Shown here one piece after another: positions 12,024 through 20,793 of a stretch of 28,619 bases of DNA (its first letter is position 1; every line of letters begins with the position of its first letter). The notes under the pieces were generated by a model. That model did no database searches, had not been told where the DNA came from, and saw only the letters and a program-made list of their open reading frames with translations. Position numbers and translations under genes: made by a program. This DNA comes from Bondarzewia mesenterica (Eukaryota > Basidiomycota > Agaricomycetes > Russulales > Bondarzewiaceae), in NCBI GenBank assembly GCA_004802705.1, contig SGPL01000430.1, positions 1 to 28,619 on the forward strand, in the 5' to 3' direction.

Positions 12024-13242
12024 TCAATACTCCACAGCATCGTCATCGTCAGCCAGCATTGGCGCCGGCTCGTCCTTCCGTTCGGGCACCGCAGCAGGTT
12101 TCCCAGGTTCGTTTCTGGCCTCGTCTTTGGGTTCTGCCACAACGCCGCCATTAGCAGCGGCGGGAGGCTCGTCAACCTCCATGGCCGCATCGTGCTTCTC
12201 GGGCGAAGGTTCCGCAGGAGGCTCATCGCGGCGTTGCGCTTCGGTTTCGGGCTCCATGTCACCCTCCTTGACCTGCTGCTTGTTGGCCTCCCGCTCTGCC
12301 TTCTTGCGACTCTCCTCTTCCGCGACACGACTCCGGAGCGTGCGGACCTCTTCGATGCCAGCGGTCCGCTCGTCCCGGAAATGGCTCCATTCTGCCTCTG
12401 CCGCTTCCTTGACCTACGTGGGACCCATACGTGAGTCTTACTTTTCGTCTGGATGTCGGAATAGCACGAAAGCACTTACCTCGTTCTTACGTTTCTCGAA
12501 AAAGGCTTCTTGGGAGGGCAGAAGAATGGCGGGGAGGTAGAATAATGGTGGTGGGTGGGAACGAGGTGGTAGAGACAGAGGTGTGCGAGTTGATGGAGGT
12601 GCCGAGTCATCAACTGCGATGTCGTCTGATGTGCAAAGGAAGTTTGAGAGAAGTGGTAATCGTGTGCGACGAAGCTTGAACTGCAAACCGACAAGGTAAG
12701 ACTTTTGGGAAAATCGCAGTTAATGATCAAAGAAACGTACGATTGAATCATTTAGCTGCAGGTCCTCCTCCTTGCGGTTTGCGACGGTTTTGTCCTTTTT
12801 CGCCTCTTCGGCTCTCCTGACAGAGTCAGTCTCTTTTCGAATCTTTTCCTGTAGTCTTTGTTCAATTAATTGCCGTTTCTTTCCCTGATGGTTGTGCAAT
12901 GTCAGGTGGACCCAAAACGAGACAAAGGGAGATCGTGCGGACCGCTTCACTCGAATTCCGCTGGATACCCTCGTTCTTCGCCTTGTTGAGCGTTCCGAGA
13001 ACTAGACCAAACATACTTTTTCCGCGCTTGCGTTCCCTATGTTCGACGTTGAGGTCCAATCGAGGTCGCTTCTTTGTTCCAGTGGCCATCGCCGCAGGCG
13101 CCGTTGGCGTATCTCTTTCTTGCATTTGGGTATCAACTTCGGGTTGCTGTACCTCCGTTGGAGACTCATGGCGTTGTCTATAGACTTGTTAGTGAAAGTC
13201 TTGAACAATGTCAAAGAAGGCAGCATACTCGTCGGTGGACAT
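12024..13242 (-). CDS. Pinin/SDK/MemA-domain nuclear protein
   Basis: Pinin homologues are nuclear proteins linked to the exon-junction complex and splicing. Exons on the minus strand are 13242-13229, 13177-12943, 12884-12741, 12680-12480 and 12413-12024, giving 327 aa; all phases agree. The first exon is only 14 nt (MSTD plus two bases of the next codon). The signature RGKSMFGLVLGTLNKAK spans residues about 56-72. It is followed by a charged helical stretch (KKRQLIEQRLQEKIRKE; DSVRRAEEAKKDK; LQLNDSIFKLRRTRLPLLSN), a Pro-rich stretch, and a final exon with a coiled-coil-like segment and an acidic Pro/Glu-rich tail ending DDDDAVEY. The intron at 12885-12942 has a less usual GTCCGC donor; the other donors are GTATGC, GTACGT and GTAAGT. 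The gene is divergent from SRP72 and probably shares its promoter. Confidence 0.85.
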
Positions 13243-13387
13243 TTTGCGGGTGGTCGTGGTAGCAGACAGAGGAGTCGGAGTTTGAATCTCGTCGGACCGA
13301 CTCCGACGCGTTCACCTGCTAAGTACTTTACTCATCGCTCTCGACAGCGACGGCACTGGCATTGACGACGCGACCAACGTACAAGCC
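13243..13387. promoter_or_regulatory. Shared divergent promoter of pinin and SRP72
   Basis: Only 145 bases separate the start codons of the two divergent genes, so both promoters must lie here or overlap. No TATA box is visible, as is common for housekeeping genes. An RNA-processing and a protein-targeting gene sharing this space suggests constitutive co-expression, which is inference. Confidence 0.5.
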
Positions 13388-14498
13388 ATGCCTCCGAAAC
13401 CCTCGGGGCAACCTAAGAAACTTGCCTCATCTAAACCTTCCGTCAAAGACACGAGAAAACAGGCCGCACCGAAGCAGCCTCTACCTTTGTCGGAGCATTT
13501 GAAACGCCTGTTCACTTCGCTGTGTGCCCAGATCGATGGAGGGCATTTCACAAATGCCGTCAAGACATGCGACAAGAGTGAGTCCGAATGCTTTCACACC
13601 ATGCTGCGACCTCACGAATTTTGCTGTCGTAGTCCTGCGACTTGATCCGAAGGACACAGATGCGCTTCAGGCCAAGCTATTCCTTCTCCTGCAGACGGAA
13701 CAGTACAATGATGCCTTGACTTTGGTGGAATCTCTCAATTCGTTGTCAGAAGGCGCTTTTGAACGTGCCTACTCGCTGTACCGCCTGCAACGCGAGTCGG
13801 AAGCCTCCAAGATCCTGTCCGGGTTGAGGCAGGCAATCGCGGATGATCGAGGAGCCATGCATCTGGAAGCCCAGCTGGTATGGGTGCTCGTGTATAGTTG
13901 TATTGAATATGCTGTCTCATCTGTCTGCAGAACTATCGTCAGGGATCTTACCAGGCATCCTTCGATCTATACAACCAGCTATTAGACACGGCTGACCCCG
14001 TACGTTCATGCTCATCTTTGAGTTCTTCAATAACTTCTGATCGCACCCCGCAGCAAACTGAGGAGCATTCAGATATTCTCACGAATCTTCAAGCATCTCA
14101 GAAACATTTAGATTTTATGAACACCGACTACTTGAATATCCTTAACCGCCTGCCCACTTCTGTCACAAGCAGCCTTGAGACGTCACCACCTCCGGCGCAG
14201 CCTTCTACGTCTCTTGCAGTGTTGTCAGCAATTTCATCACCCGAGGGGGAAACAGTGAATGCGAAGCCGAAGAAAGTTCGCGCTCGTCGTGTACCTGCGG
14301 GTGTCGTCCCTGGTGTTACACCAACTCCCGATCCAGAACGTTGGCTTAAAAAGAGTGAGCGGTCAACCTTCGTGCAAGCTCGAGGGAAAAGGAAAGGAGG
14401 CAGCGGAGGAGCTACACAGGGGGTCCATGGAGAGTAGTGGTGCGAGCGGGCAAAGTAGAGGTGGTGCTGGACATGGGAAAGGCAAAAAGAAAAGATGA
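13388..14498 (+). CDS. srp72: SRP72, signal recognition particle subunit, short form with a C-terminal frameshift
   Basis: SRP72 binds 7SL-type RNA with SRP68 in the particle that targets nascent secretory proteins to the ER. Exons are 13388-13577, 13633-13877, 13931-13999 and 14054-14498. The N-terminal half has TPR-like helices (CDKILRLDPKDTDALQAKLF; AFERAYSLYRLQRESEASKI; YRQGSYQASFDLYNQLLDTA). The RNA-binding signature follows: KPKKVRARRVPAGVVPGVTP, then PDPERWLKKSERSTF. The frame hits a stop at 14435; removing one G from the five-G run at 14419-14423 restores a Gly/Lys-rich tail ending GHGKGKKKR, the expected SRP72 C-terminus. The corrected length is about 315 aa against 561-671 aa for S. 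pombe, yeast and human proteins: the middle TPR block is absent although the exon is continuous. Confidence 0.85.
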
Positions 14499-15267
14499 TG
14501 TTGAAGCGTTCAGTAAGCTTGCGAATCGATCGCGCCGTACTTTGAGCATCTACGATCGAGGTATTGAATCATCTGTCTACTCTAGGGTGGTCCAGCCACG
14601 ATGTTTTCCTCGTGTGCCGCACGTGCGCGTGAAATCTACTTTCTGATTACTCTTTCAGTCACCTTGCAGCATGCTTTCACCATCAGTTTCAATAGCATCA
14701 ATTCTTGCAATTTTCTCAACGAGTATTGATCATGTGTAATGCATTCAGCATGTTGAAGATTTGATCGCAGCACCTTTTTCATTTTCCCATATTCCCTTCA
14801 CATATCTCGAAAATTTCGTATTATCATGAGACTTCTTCCAGCTCAAGCCCACTCATTTCTCAGGCGCCACGATGTTTGCACGTGCATCTTGACATGCACG
14901 GTACCAACATAGCACCTGAATGCCGTGAGGTATCCATGAGACATTTCTCCCAATTCAACCGGGCGGACGAGTCTTTTCCAGTGAGTGAATTGCTCTTGCT
15001 TCGCGGAGTCCCTACCTTCATCCATAATCGAACAGTTAGTGGAAAAGGAGGATCCATATATTCTCATGCTCTTTCGTCATATGGCCAGATGAGATCGAAC
15101 GCCGAGGATTGATTAGTTCCTTGCACCTCCCTCGTGCGATCAGTGTCGCCTGCCACCGACACTCAATTAGCACGCCTTGGCCATATCACACTCTTCCTCC
15201 TCACATGGCGGCTTCACTAACCCTTGTCGAGCGAGGGCGCGTGAGAGCTCTTGGCAGCGTTGTAGAC
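14499..15267. other. Intergenic region, SRP72 to phosphatase gene
   Basis: No gene recognised. A 78-codon open frame at 14876-15112 has no family signature and an overlapping antisense frame of similar length. The AT-rich part (14640-14830) is presumably the SRP72 3' UTR and spacer. Confidence 0.5.
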
Positions 15268-15277
15268 CAATAAAAGG
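15268..15277 (+). promoter_or_regulatory. CCAAT/TATA-like element of the phosphatase gene
   Basis: CCAATAAAAGG lies about 80 bases before the ATG at 15356. A pyrimidine-rich stretch (15291-15320) follows, consistent with a core promoter. Confidence 0.45.
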
Positions 15278-15355
15278 CTTTGAGGCCACCTCAACCTTGC
15301 ACATCTACTCTCTCCTCCAAAGATCTTTCGAAGCTCGTTAAAGAATTTACTAAAT

Positions 15356-16984
15356 ATGTCTCACCCTACAGTCCGCGGTGTCGTCGTGATCACACGTAAC
15401 GGCGACCGTCTTGAGTACACTCAGGACACAAAGACATACGAGAGCTCGCACACCGAGTGCACGCCCCTCGGCGAGGTATTTTCCTACGCTTTCACCCCTA
15501 CTGAAGCTCATCACTCACGTTTGGTATCACAGGTCCAATCCAACCAACTCGGTTCCTACCTCCGAAAAGAGTACTTTTCGCCCTCTTCCCCGTCCTTCAT
15601 TCGCGGCGTGCGCACAGACCTCGTCGACACGAATCAAGTCCACGTGCGAATCAAGAATGGCGGAGAAGGTCGTGCCGTGTTCGATTCGGCCATCGCGCTG
15701 CTGCAAGGCTTGTTCCCACCCACCACGAAGAACAGCATCACGCTTGCGAACGAGACGCAGATTGTGGCCCCACTTGGGGGCTATCAATATGTTCCTGGTA
15801 TGTCTCTGCGTGAATATCTGAGCTGCTAAGATGCTGAAAAAATCGTTGTTGGTTTCAGTGGAGACCGTGGAGCCGTCGAATGACCGATCGCTCGAGAGCT
15901 GGACCGATTGCCCGGTAAATCACACATAACTCCCGTCGAGTTCCCAGTGCTTTGGTTTCTGACTTCTGGTGAACAGGCATTTGAGAAACATGTAAAGGCG
16001 TTCTACGCATCTAAAGAGTTCAAGGAATACGAGAAAGAGTCGGCGACCTTCATGCAAAAGGCCGTTGACTTTGTGTTTGGTCGGCCTACGACTTTTGAAA
16101 ATGCGGTACGCCAATGAGCTTTTGATATGTCAACAAGAATCTCATCAGTTGTTTTTGAATCAGGTCAATGTAAGCCCTTGATACCATCAGTCCGGACAGC
16201 ACCTGAATCAATATTTCTTTGCCTGTGCTAGCTCTACGATTACGTGCACCATGAACTCATCCACAACAAGACCTATGCTCATCGCCTGCCACCCACTTTC
16301 ATCGAGCAAGCGCGCCATTGGGCGAATGTTCATGAAAACGGCGTCTTCTCCGACGATGCCATTGCCGGCATTGGTAACAGTGCGTTTCTTCTTTTCTTCC
16401 CTCCTTTACATGCACTCTACGTATCTATCCAACCTCACGATTCCCTTCTAAATCGTCTGCATGCCTCTGAATGGGACCCCGGGCGATAACATCTAATTCG
16501 GCTCTTTTTTTTCGCAGTCGCCGGTCGCACTCTCCTTCATTCCATTATCAATTCGCTGCAGCGTATCACGTATGACGGTGATCCTCTCCAGTTTCTCGTA
16601 GAGACCACAACATATCAGCCATTCATTTCGCTCTTCCATCAAATCGAGTTGATCAAGGACGACCCCAGTATCGAAGGCATTCGTATGTCTTCCTCAGCTT
16701 GGCTCTATCAATGTTCACCAAATTAATACTCGCCCATCAGCTGATTATGCCTCCGCTCTCGCCATTGAACTCCGCCGCGGCTCTTTGCCGGACAATCGTG
16801 ATTTCGTTCGCTTCAAGTTCAAGAACGGAACGGACGATGAAGACTTCCGCACACTGCATGCTTTCGGCCATGGCGGAGATATCCCTCTTACAGAGTTCAT
16901 CTACCGCTCCGAGGTTCATTGTTTTTCATATGATCGGTTCATTCACAGAAACTGACTTGGGTCGATGCAGAATGCGGCCATTAG
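15356..16984 (+). CDS. Histidine-phosphatase superfamily (phosphoglycerate-mutase-like) protein, 3' end lost
   Basis: This is a phosphoglycerate-mutase-like fold protein of the fungal branch-2 acid-phosphatase type; substrate unknown. Exons are 15356-15475, 15533-15797, 15859-15914, 15977-16105, 16164-16169, 16232-16379, 16518-16682, 16741-16913 and 16971-16984. Exons 1-8 give exactly 354 codons with consistent phases. The N-terminal motif reads VVVITRNGDRLEY: residue 15 is Asn where catalytic RHG enzymes have His. Other blocks are ESWTDCPAFEKH, HELIHNKTYAHRLPPTF, HSIINSLQR and AFGHGGDIPLTEF. No clear signal peptide is visible at the N-terminus. Exon 5 is a 6-nt microexon (Val-Asn). Homology stops after NAAIS at a patch of ambiguous bases (16987-16996), and the following sequence is another gene, so the normal C-terminus is missing. 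Confidence 0.85.
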
Positions 16985-17100
16985 CTNNANCCAGCNCGAA
17001 CCCTGTCGGTGCCGAGTACATCATCATGGAGAAGATACAAGGTGTAGAATCTCGTCGACGCTGGACGCATCTCGCGAAAGGACCGGAAGATACAAAGTGA
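16985..17100 (+). pseudogene. Fragment of an aminoglycoside-phosphotransferase (APH)-family protein
   Basis: Directly after the phosphatase homology, in another frame, is NPVGAEYIIMEKIQGVE, then RRRWTHLAKGPED. This matches the mid-domain of fungal APH/choline-kinase-like proteins (pattern NPVGAEY-IIMEK...W..L). Nothing of the upstream N-lobe or the downstream catalytic Brenner motif is present, and a stop follows at 17098-17100. It is an internal shard of about 35 codons, not a gene. Its first codons contain Ns, so the junction may be an assembly chimera or the edge of a captured fragment. Confidence 0.7.
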
Positions 17101-17168
17101 ACGTGGTACGGGGGCCAGGAATGCGCCGACGCGTCTGAGTATTGACGTGGCAGACACGTGTCAACAGA

Positions 17169-17205
17169 TTAGTCATTTCACGTGATGGAAGCCACCCGGG
17201 CGGCT
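17169..17205 (-). other. Candidate Helitron 3' terminus (hairpin then CTAA before T)
   Basis: Read on the minus strand, a GC-rich self-complementary block AGCCGCCCGGGTGGCT (17205-17190) is followed after 17 bases by CTAA and then a T. Helitrons end in a hairpin plus CTRR and insert before T. The orientation fits the minus-strand RepHel gene at 20794-27267. The hairpin has almost no loop and its spacing is longer than the usual 10-12 bases, so this is weak. A second candidate, a 7-bp stem with 3-base loop at 17234-17250, directly abuts another CTAA (17230-17233), but that one is followed by C. Confidence 0.25.
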
Positions 17206-17448
17206 CAGGCCGAGCATGTTCCGAGCGTGTTAGCTTGCTCGGAGAGCAAGTTGCTCTAGTCTCCGTGGCTGACCATACAGAAGACAGTCGTTCTGTATTA
17301 AAGGTCTGCTCCAAAAATGATGCCCCTGGCAGGCGGTCCCCTTTCGGCGTTATCCGAACCAAATTCAAAGCTTTTTGCTATCACGTGTGCTGTAGAGAAT
17401 GTAATGCTGCTTATTCTTAGAGTAATCATGCTTACAGCATATGCAATT

Positions 17449-17471
17449 ACGATTCCCGATTAGGGAATCGT
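17449..17471. repeat. Perfect 9-bp inverted repeat with 5-base loop
   Basis: ACGATTCCC, loop GATTA, GGGAATCGT. It could be a transposon subterminal hairpin or a transcription terminator-like structure; no CTRR sits at the standard spacing. Confidence 0.6.
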
Positions 17472-17626
17472 TACTTGTGGAAGGGCCATGGGCCAAAAAA
17501 AAAATCTTGCCTATCCCCATATAGTCTCAGACTACAAATTTGTGACTAGAGTCGAAACTAGTGTCATTACAAAATGGTAAGATTCGTGCCACTAATCTCT
17601 CTTCTTTTGTTTTGTAGTATCCCTTC

Positions 17627-17655
17627 ACCGGTTTACCGGTCTTCTCTTTACCGGT
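17627..17655. repeat. Three ACCGGT hexamers next to exon-like splice signals
   Basis: ACCGGT occurs at 17627, 17635 and 17650. A T-rich stretch ending TTTTGTAG precedes it (to 17617) and GGTAAGT follows, so 17618-17652 looks like a small exon of an unknown gene fragment. Confidence 0.35.
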
Positions 17656-17658
17656 AAG

Positions 17659-18195
17659 TTGAAACAACAAGTCGACTTGGTTTCGCCCCTCGCCGACGAA
17701 GTTTCCGACGATTCCACTTGTCGCTCCCTACGCACGACTCTTCTCCTACGGCCCCGTCTCGCGGTGCTCTTCCGCCGACTTGGATCGCATCGTGTACTCG
17801 ATTGGCGCGGCAGGCTAGGCGTCGTTCGAGTCTGGACTTTGACGACGACGCATTTTGGGACCCCCATCGACAGCGTTCGCACTCACCGTCGTTACGTCTC
17901 CATCCCGGGGTATAACGACGACAATGTCCACGATACCACAGTAAGGCGCGAGCGCAATCGCACGTCGCTCCCGGCGTACTTCTCCCTTTTGCCGCTGGAC
18001 TCTGCACCCTCACGAGCATCTTTGTCCATTCACTCCCCCTCCTTTTACACCCCCATGTGCCCCTCACCCACTACCCCTCGTCTCGCACACCCTGCACTTG
18101 ACAGCACCTACGCGATAGCAGTGTCCTCGCTGCTGGCGGTATGCACTACCCTGGATCTCATCATCTTCCCTATGGGAAGGTTCCTGGATCCTGGA
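17659..18195 (+). other. Coding-like patchwork of unknown origin
   Basis: Two overlapping + frames carry protein-like strings: an Arg/Ser-rich part with FDDDAFWDPHRQRSH (17800-17880) and, in the other frame, ERNRTSLPAYFSLL (17948-17990) with a Ser/Pro-rich tail. A frame change near 17915 would join them. I recognise no family. The segment ends exactly where PPWD1 homology begins, so it may be another partial gene in the patchwork. Confidence 0.3.
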
Positions 18196-18197
18196 TA

Positions 18198-19232
18198 AAT
18201 GCTGTCTGGGACGAGAGTGGTGCCTTCATTCTGTATCTGACACTATTGGGTATCAAAGGTATGCACTGTTTTACTCATGTCCACGATATGAAGCTGAAAT
18301 TTGACAATGACCAGTTGTCAACATTGTCACCAACAGGGCTGTCCGGTCATTGGGCAAGGACGAAACAGTGCGATGGATGAATGTGAGTCTCTACCAGGGT
18401 GCTCCTGCGAAGAAGGGTTTCACAACCGTTGCAATGGCAGCTTCTGCGAACCCGATTCTCGCGGATAGGGCGGCTCGAGACCCTACATTGTTCTGTACAG
18501 GCTACAAGTGCCAGCGATTTTACATGTTCACGCGTAGCGAACCAGAGTGCGTCATCTTTTCGTTTTTTAGACTTCCGTTGCCGAGATATTAATGACCGGC
18601 ACAGGGACAACAAGTTTGGCGATCGCGACATCTTCAATGAATGACCGACTCGCGAGGTACAAACTATCGCAGCAGCATCCTCCAAAGCCGCCTCTCCGCT
18701 CGCTTCCTCCGCGACCATCCACACGACCGAGGGCGACATTCACCTCTGTCTGTTCCCCACGCAAGCGCCAAAAGCCGTGGAGAATTTTGTTGGGTTTGTT
18801 GGGCATGCGAAGAGCGGGTACTTCGAAAGAACCATATTCCACCGAGTCATACCGAAATTCATGATCCAGACGGGCGATCCGTTGGGCGACGGGACGGGTG
18901 GGACAAGTATCTGGGGCAAGGAGTTTGAGGACGAATTTTCTGATGACCTCAAACACGATCGGTAAGTGCTCTGCACATCTCAATCCGCTTCGGCAACTCA
19001 CGTCGACGCATACAGACCATATACAGTGAGCATGGCAAACGCGGGCCCGAACACGAATGGGTCGTAGTTTTTCATCACGACGACCGCGACACCATGGCTC
19101 GACAAGAAACACACGATATTCGGACGCGTGTTGTCTGGTCTGGAGACGGTGCATGCGATCGAGAACGCCAAGACAAACAAGTTGGACAAGCCGTTCGAGG
19201 ATATCAAAATTATCAATATCGATATCGACTAG
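18198..19232 (+). pseudogene. 5'-truncated PPWD1-type WD40/cyclophilin pseudogene
   Basis: PPWD1 homologues are spliceosome-associated peptidyl-prolyl isomerases with N-terminal WD40 repeats and a C-terminal cyclophilin domain. Only the second half is here: segments 18198-18258, 18315-18546, 18605-18961 and 19016-19232, 289 codons with normal introns. Visible blocks are NAVWDESGAFILY, LGKDETVRWMNVSLYQGAPA, AMAASANPILAD and DPTLFCTGYK, then cyclophilin [39 protein letters not shown] and GKEFEDEF, ending [10 protein letters not shown]. Two in-frame stops occur: TGA at 18642-18644, where the family has Arg (FNE-R-PTRE), and TAG at 19065-19067 in place of the active-site Gln of GSQFF. A 9-nt tandem duplication (18786-18803) adds FVG. 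The WD40 region is missing. The rest is so well conserved that inactivation looks recent. Confidence 0.9.
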
Positions 19233-19821
19233 TGAGGGAATGCTTGTGTTTACTGTAATATTTAGGATGGGAACCTGGCTCCTCGCGTCGACGGACTTGC
19301 AGCCGTTCGCCGTCGCCTTCTCGCGCTCGGAGGACGCTCTCGCCGTCCACGTTGATCAAGGATGGTTCGGCTCTAGATACCCGAGGGAGAAGGCGGACGC
19401 ACGAGCTGGATGGGTGGGGCGACGGTAGGGTGTATGGGTATGGGAACGGACGGAGTGGTCTGAGGGAGAGGGAACGCGGTCGGAGGTGGGAGCGGTAGTG
19501 TGGCAGAGAGGCTCGAGACGACGACTTCCTCTAGAGTACTTCACTCAAATGTCCTTACTTTCATGTGCTTCAAGACTATTTGATTATATTGTACACATTG
19601 TTGGCTGCTGGTTCCGACAGTTATGACTTTCAAAATTACCTTGCTTGCAAGGTCTATCACGTCCCGGAACTGTACGTAAGCTTTCTGCAGAAAACAAATA
19701 ATGGTAAACACATTTGCGCGACGAGATATGGTTAATCATAAGACATTTTCCTTCTTTTCCTCCACACGCAGGCTTGCGCCTTGTATGGACGGAAAATCAG
19801 GCATCGTTGTCATCTTCCTTT
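19233..19821. other. Spacer between gene fragments
   Basis: No gene recognised. A GC-rich island at 19265-19520 is open on both strands but shows no family motif. The flanks are AT-rich. Around 19767 there is a T-rich acceptor-like string ending ACGCAG before the next fragment. Confidence 0.45.
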
Positions 19822-20109
19822 GTCTGCGACGACCCTGTGATCATCGCCGCGAACGTTGCGCTCAAGGTGTCCTCGGGTGACCCCGACTACAAGGACATGT
19901 TGCTTGAGGATGCGAAGCGGGACTCTCTCCACCGTATCAAGCAGTACGAGGCAGTTTACGAGATGATCACCAAGCCTCATTTGTCGTATCTGCGGATAAC
20001 TAATGTCGGGAGTCAGACGACTGTATGCCGGATACATGGGTGCCTTCAGGATTGCATCGCGTTTTATTTGATGAATTTGCATCTCAAGCCACGGAGCATA
20101 TTTTTTTCG
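19822..20109 (+). pseudogene. Fragment of 6-phosphofructo-2-kinase/fructose-2,6-bisphosphatase
   Basis: This 96-codon piece matches the C-terminal half of the 2-kinase domain: VCDDPVIIAANVALKVSSGD (DPDYKDM), IKQYEAVYEMITKPHLSYLR, INVGSQ-like TNVGSQTTV, and AFYLMNLHLKPRSIFFS. In intact enzymes the next residues are RHGE, the catalytic start of the bisphosphatase domain; here homology stops right before them and the frame runs on as unrelated sequence. Some positions look substituted (HGCLQDCIAF where I would expect HGYLQSRIAF). Neither the P-loop half nor the phosphatase half is present, so it cannot be functional. The 343-codon open frame around it (19714-20745) is mostly accidental. Confidence 0.85.
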
Positions 20110-20159
20110 TGTGTGTGTATCCTTGTTGATTTCGTTGCATCCGCTGATTCATCTATGAT

Positions 20160-20745
20160 AGCCACATCTGGTGATCCCGTGGACAATGCATCGAGCCTCG
20201 GGTACACCACATCGCCCACCGCTCAACTAACATTACCGCCAGCAGTATACGCTCGTGCGCATAGCTTGCGGGTTGGTGGATGCATAGGTCTACCCCCAAG
20301 ATCAAACCAGTGGACTAAGAGCGCGCTCGCAGCAGCTTGCGGAGGACTCCGCGTTCGAGAGACTTCAGCTGGCGCTATTGATGAAGTAGTGCACTACGCA
20401 TACGGTCGAGTCTCTTGTGCTCTCACTCGCTCTATCTCTGTTCTGTCTTTGCTGATCATCAGTAGGTTTTGGCATTGCACCACTGCGCCATCCAAGGGAA
20501 GCTGTGGTGGCTGCCAGACTTCGATACAGGGGTTAACGCGCCACTCAACAGCACATCCGACGATCTACGTGGCGTACCCTTCAACGCGTCCGCCGACTGG
20601 TCAGTACATTTTCACAGGTAGCAATGTTGGATGTTGCTCATGCCGTACGGAGACGGTGCTTGACAGAATGAAGTCGATTCCTTGCGACGGATTTTTACCA
20701 GTTGTTTTGCCGACAGCTGACGTCCGATGTCATCCCGTCTTTTGA
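20160..20745 (+). other. Coding-like fragment(s), family not recognised
   Basis: Protein-like strings lie in different + frames: RSQQLAEDSAFERLQLALLM (about 20319-20384) and LWWLPDFDTGVNAPLNSTSD followed by DLRGVPFNASADW (about 20502-20602). A plausible intron (about 20406-20461 or slightly longer) with a T/C-rich 3' end separates them. I cannot name the family. They continue the run of partial genes on the + strand, antisense to the adjacent Helitron. Confidence 0.3.
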
Positions 20746-20793
20746 CTGTCATTAATTATCGTGGTTGTTGTTAGGTACACTCTGTATGTTTCA

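Larger units (their letters stand above)
17101..17640. other. Intergenic region with hairpins and possible element edge
   Basis: No gene seen. It contains CTAA/hairpin combinations on the minus strand (17169-17205 and 17230-17250), a perfect 9-bp inverted repeat (17449-17471) and an AT-rich stretch after 17400. It lies between the APH shard and other gene pieces. Confidence 0.5.

Noticed and set aside
11945..12475. 176-codon minus open frame over the pinin tail
   Set aside because: Shadow of the pinin last exon: the correct frame (12024-12413) gives the acidic Glu/Pro tail and joins the upstream exons in phase.
17648..18067. Minus-strand 139-codon gene
   Set aside because: Arg/Ser-rich antisense shadow with no motif; the plus strand has better protein-like strings.
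18642..19067. Stops in the PPWD1 copy as RNA-editing or readthrough sites
   Set aside because: A-to-I editing of TGA or TAG would give Trp, not the expected Arg or Gln, and the WD40 half is missing anyway.
19714..20745. One 343-residue protein
   Set aside because: Only codons at 19822-20109 match a family; the rest reads through intron-like DNA and other-frame coding pieces.
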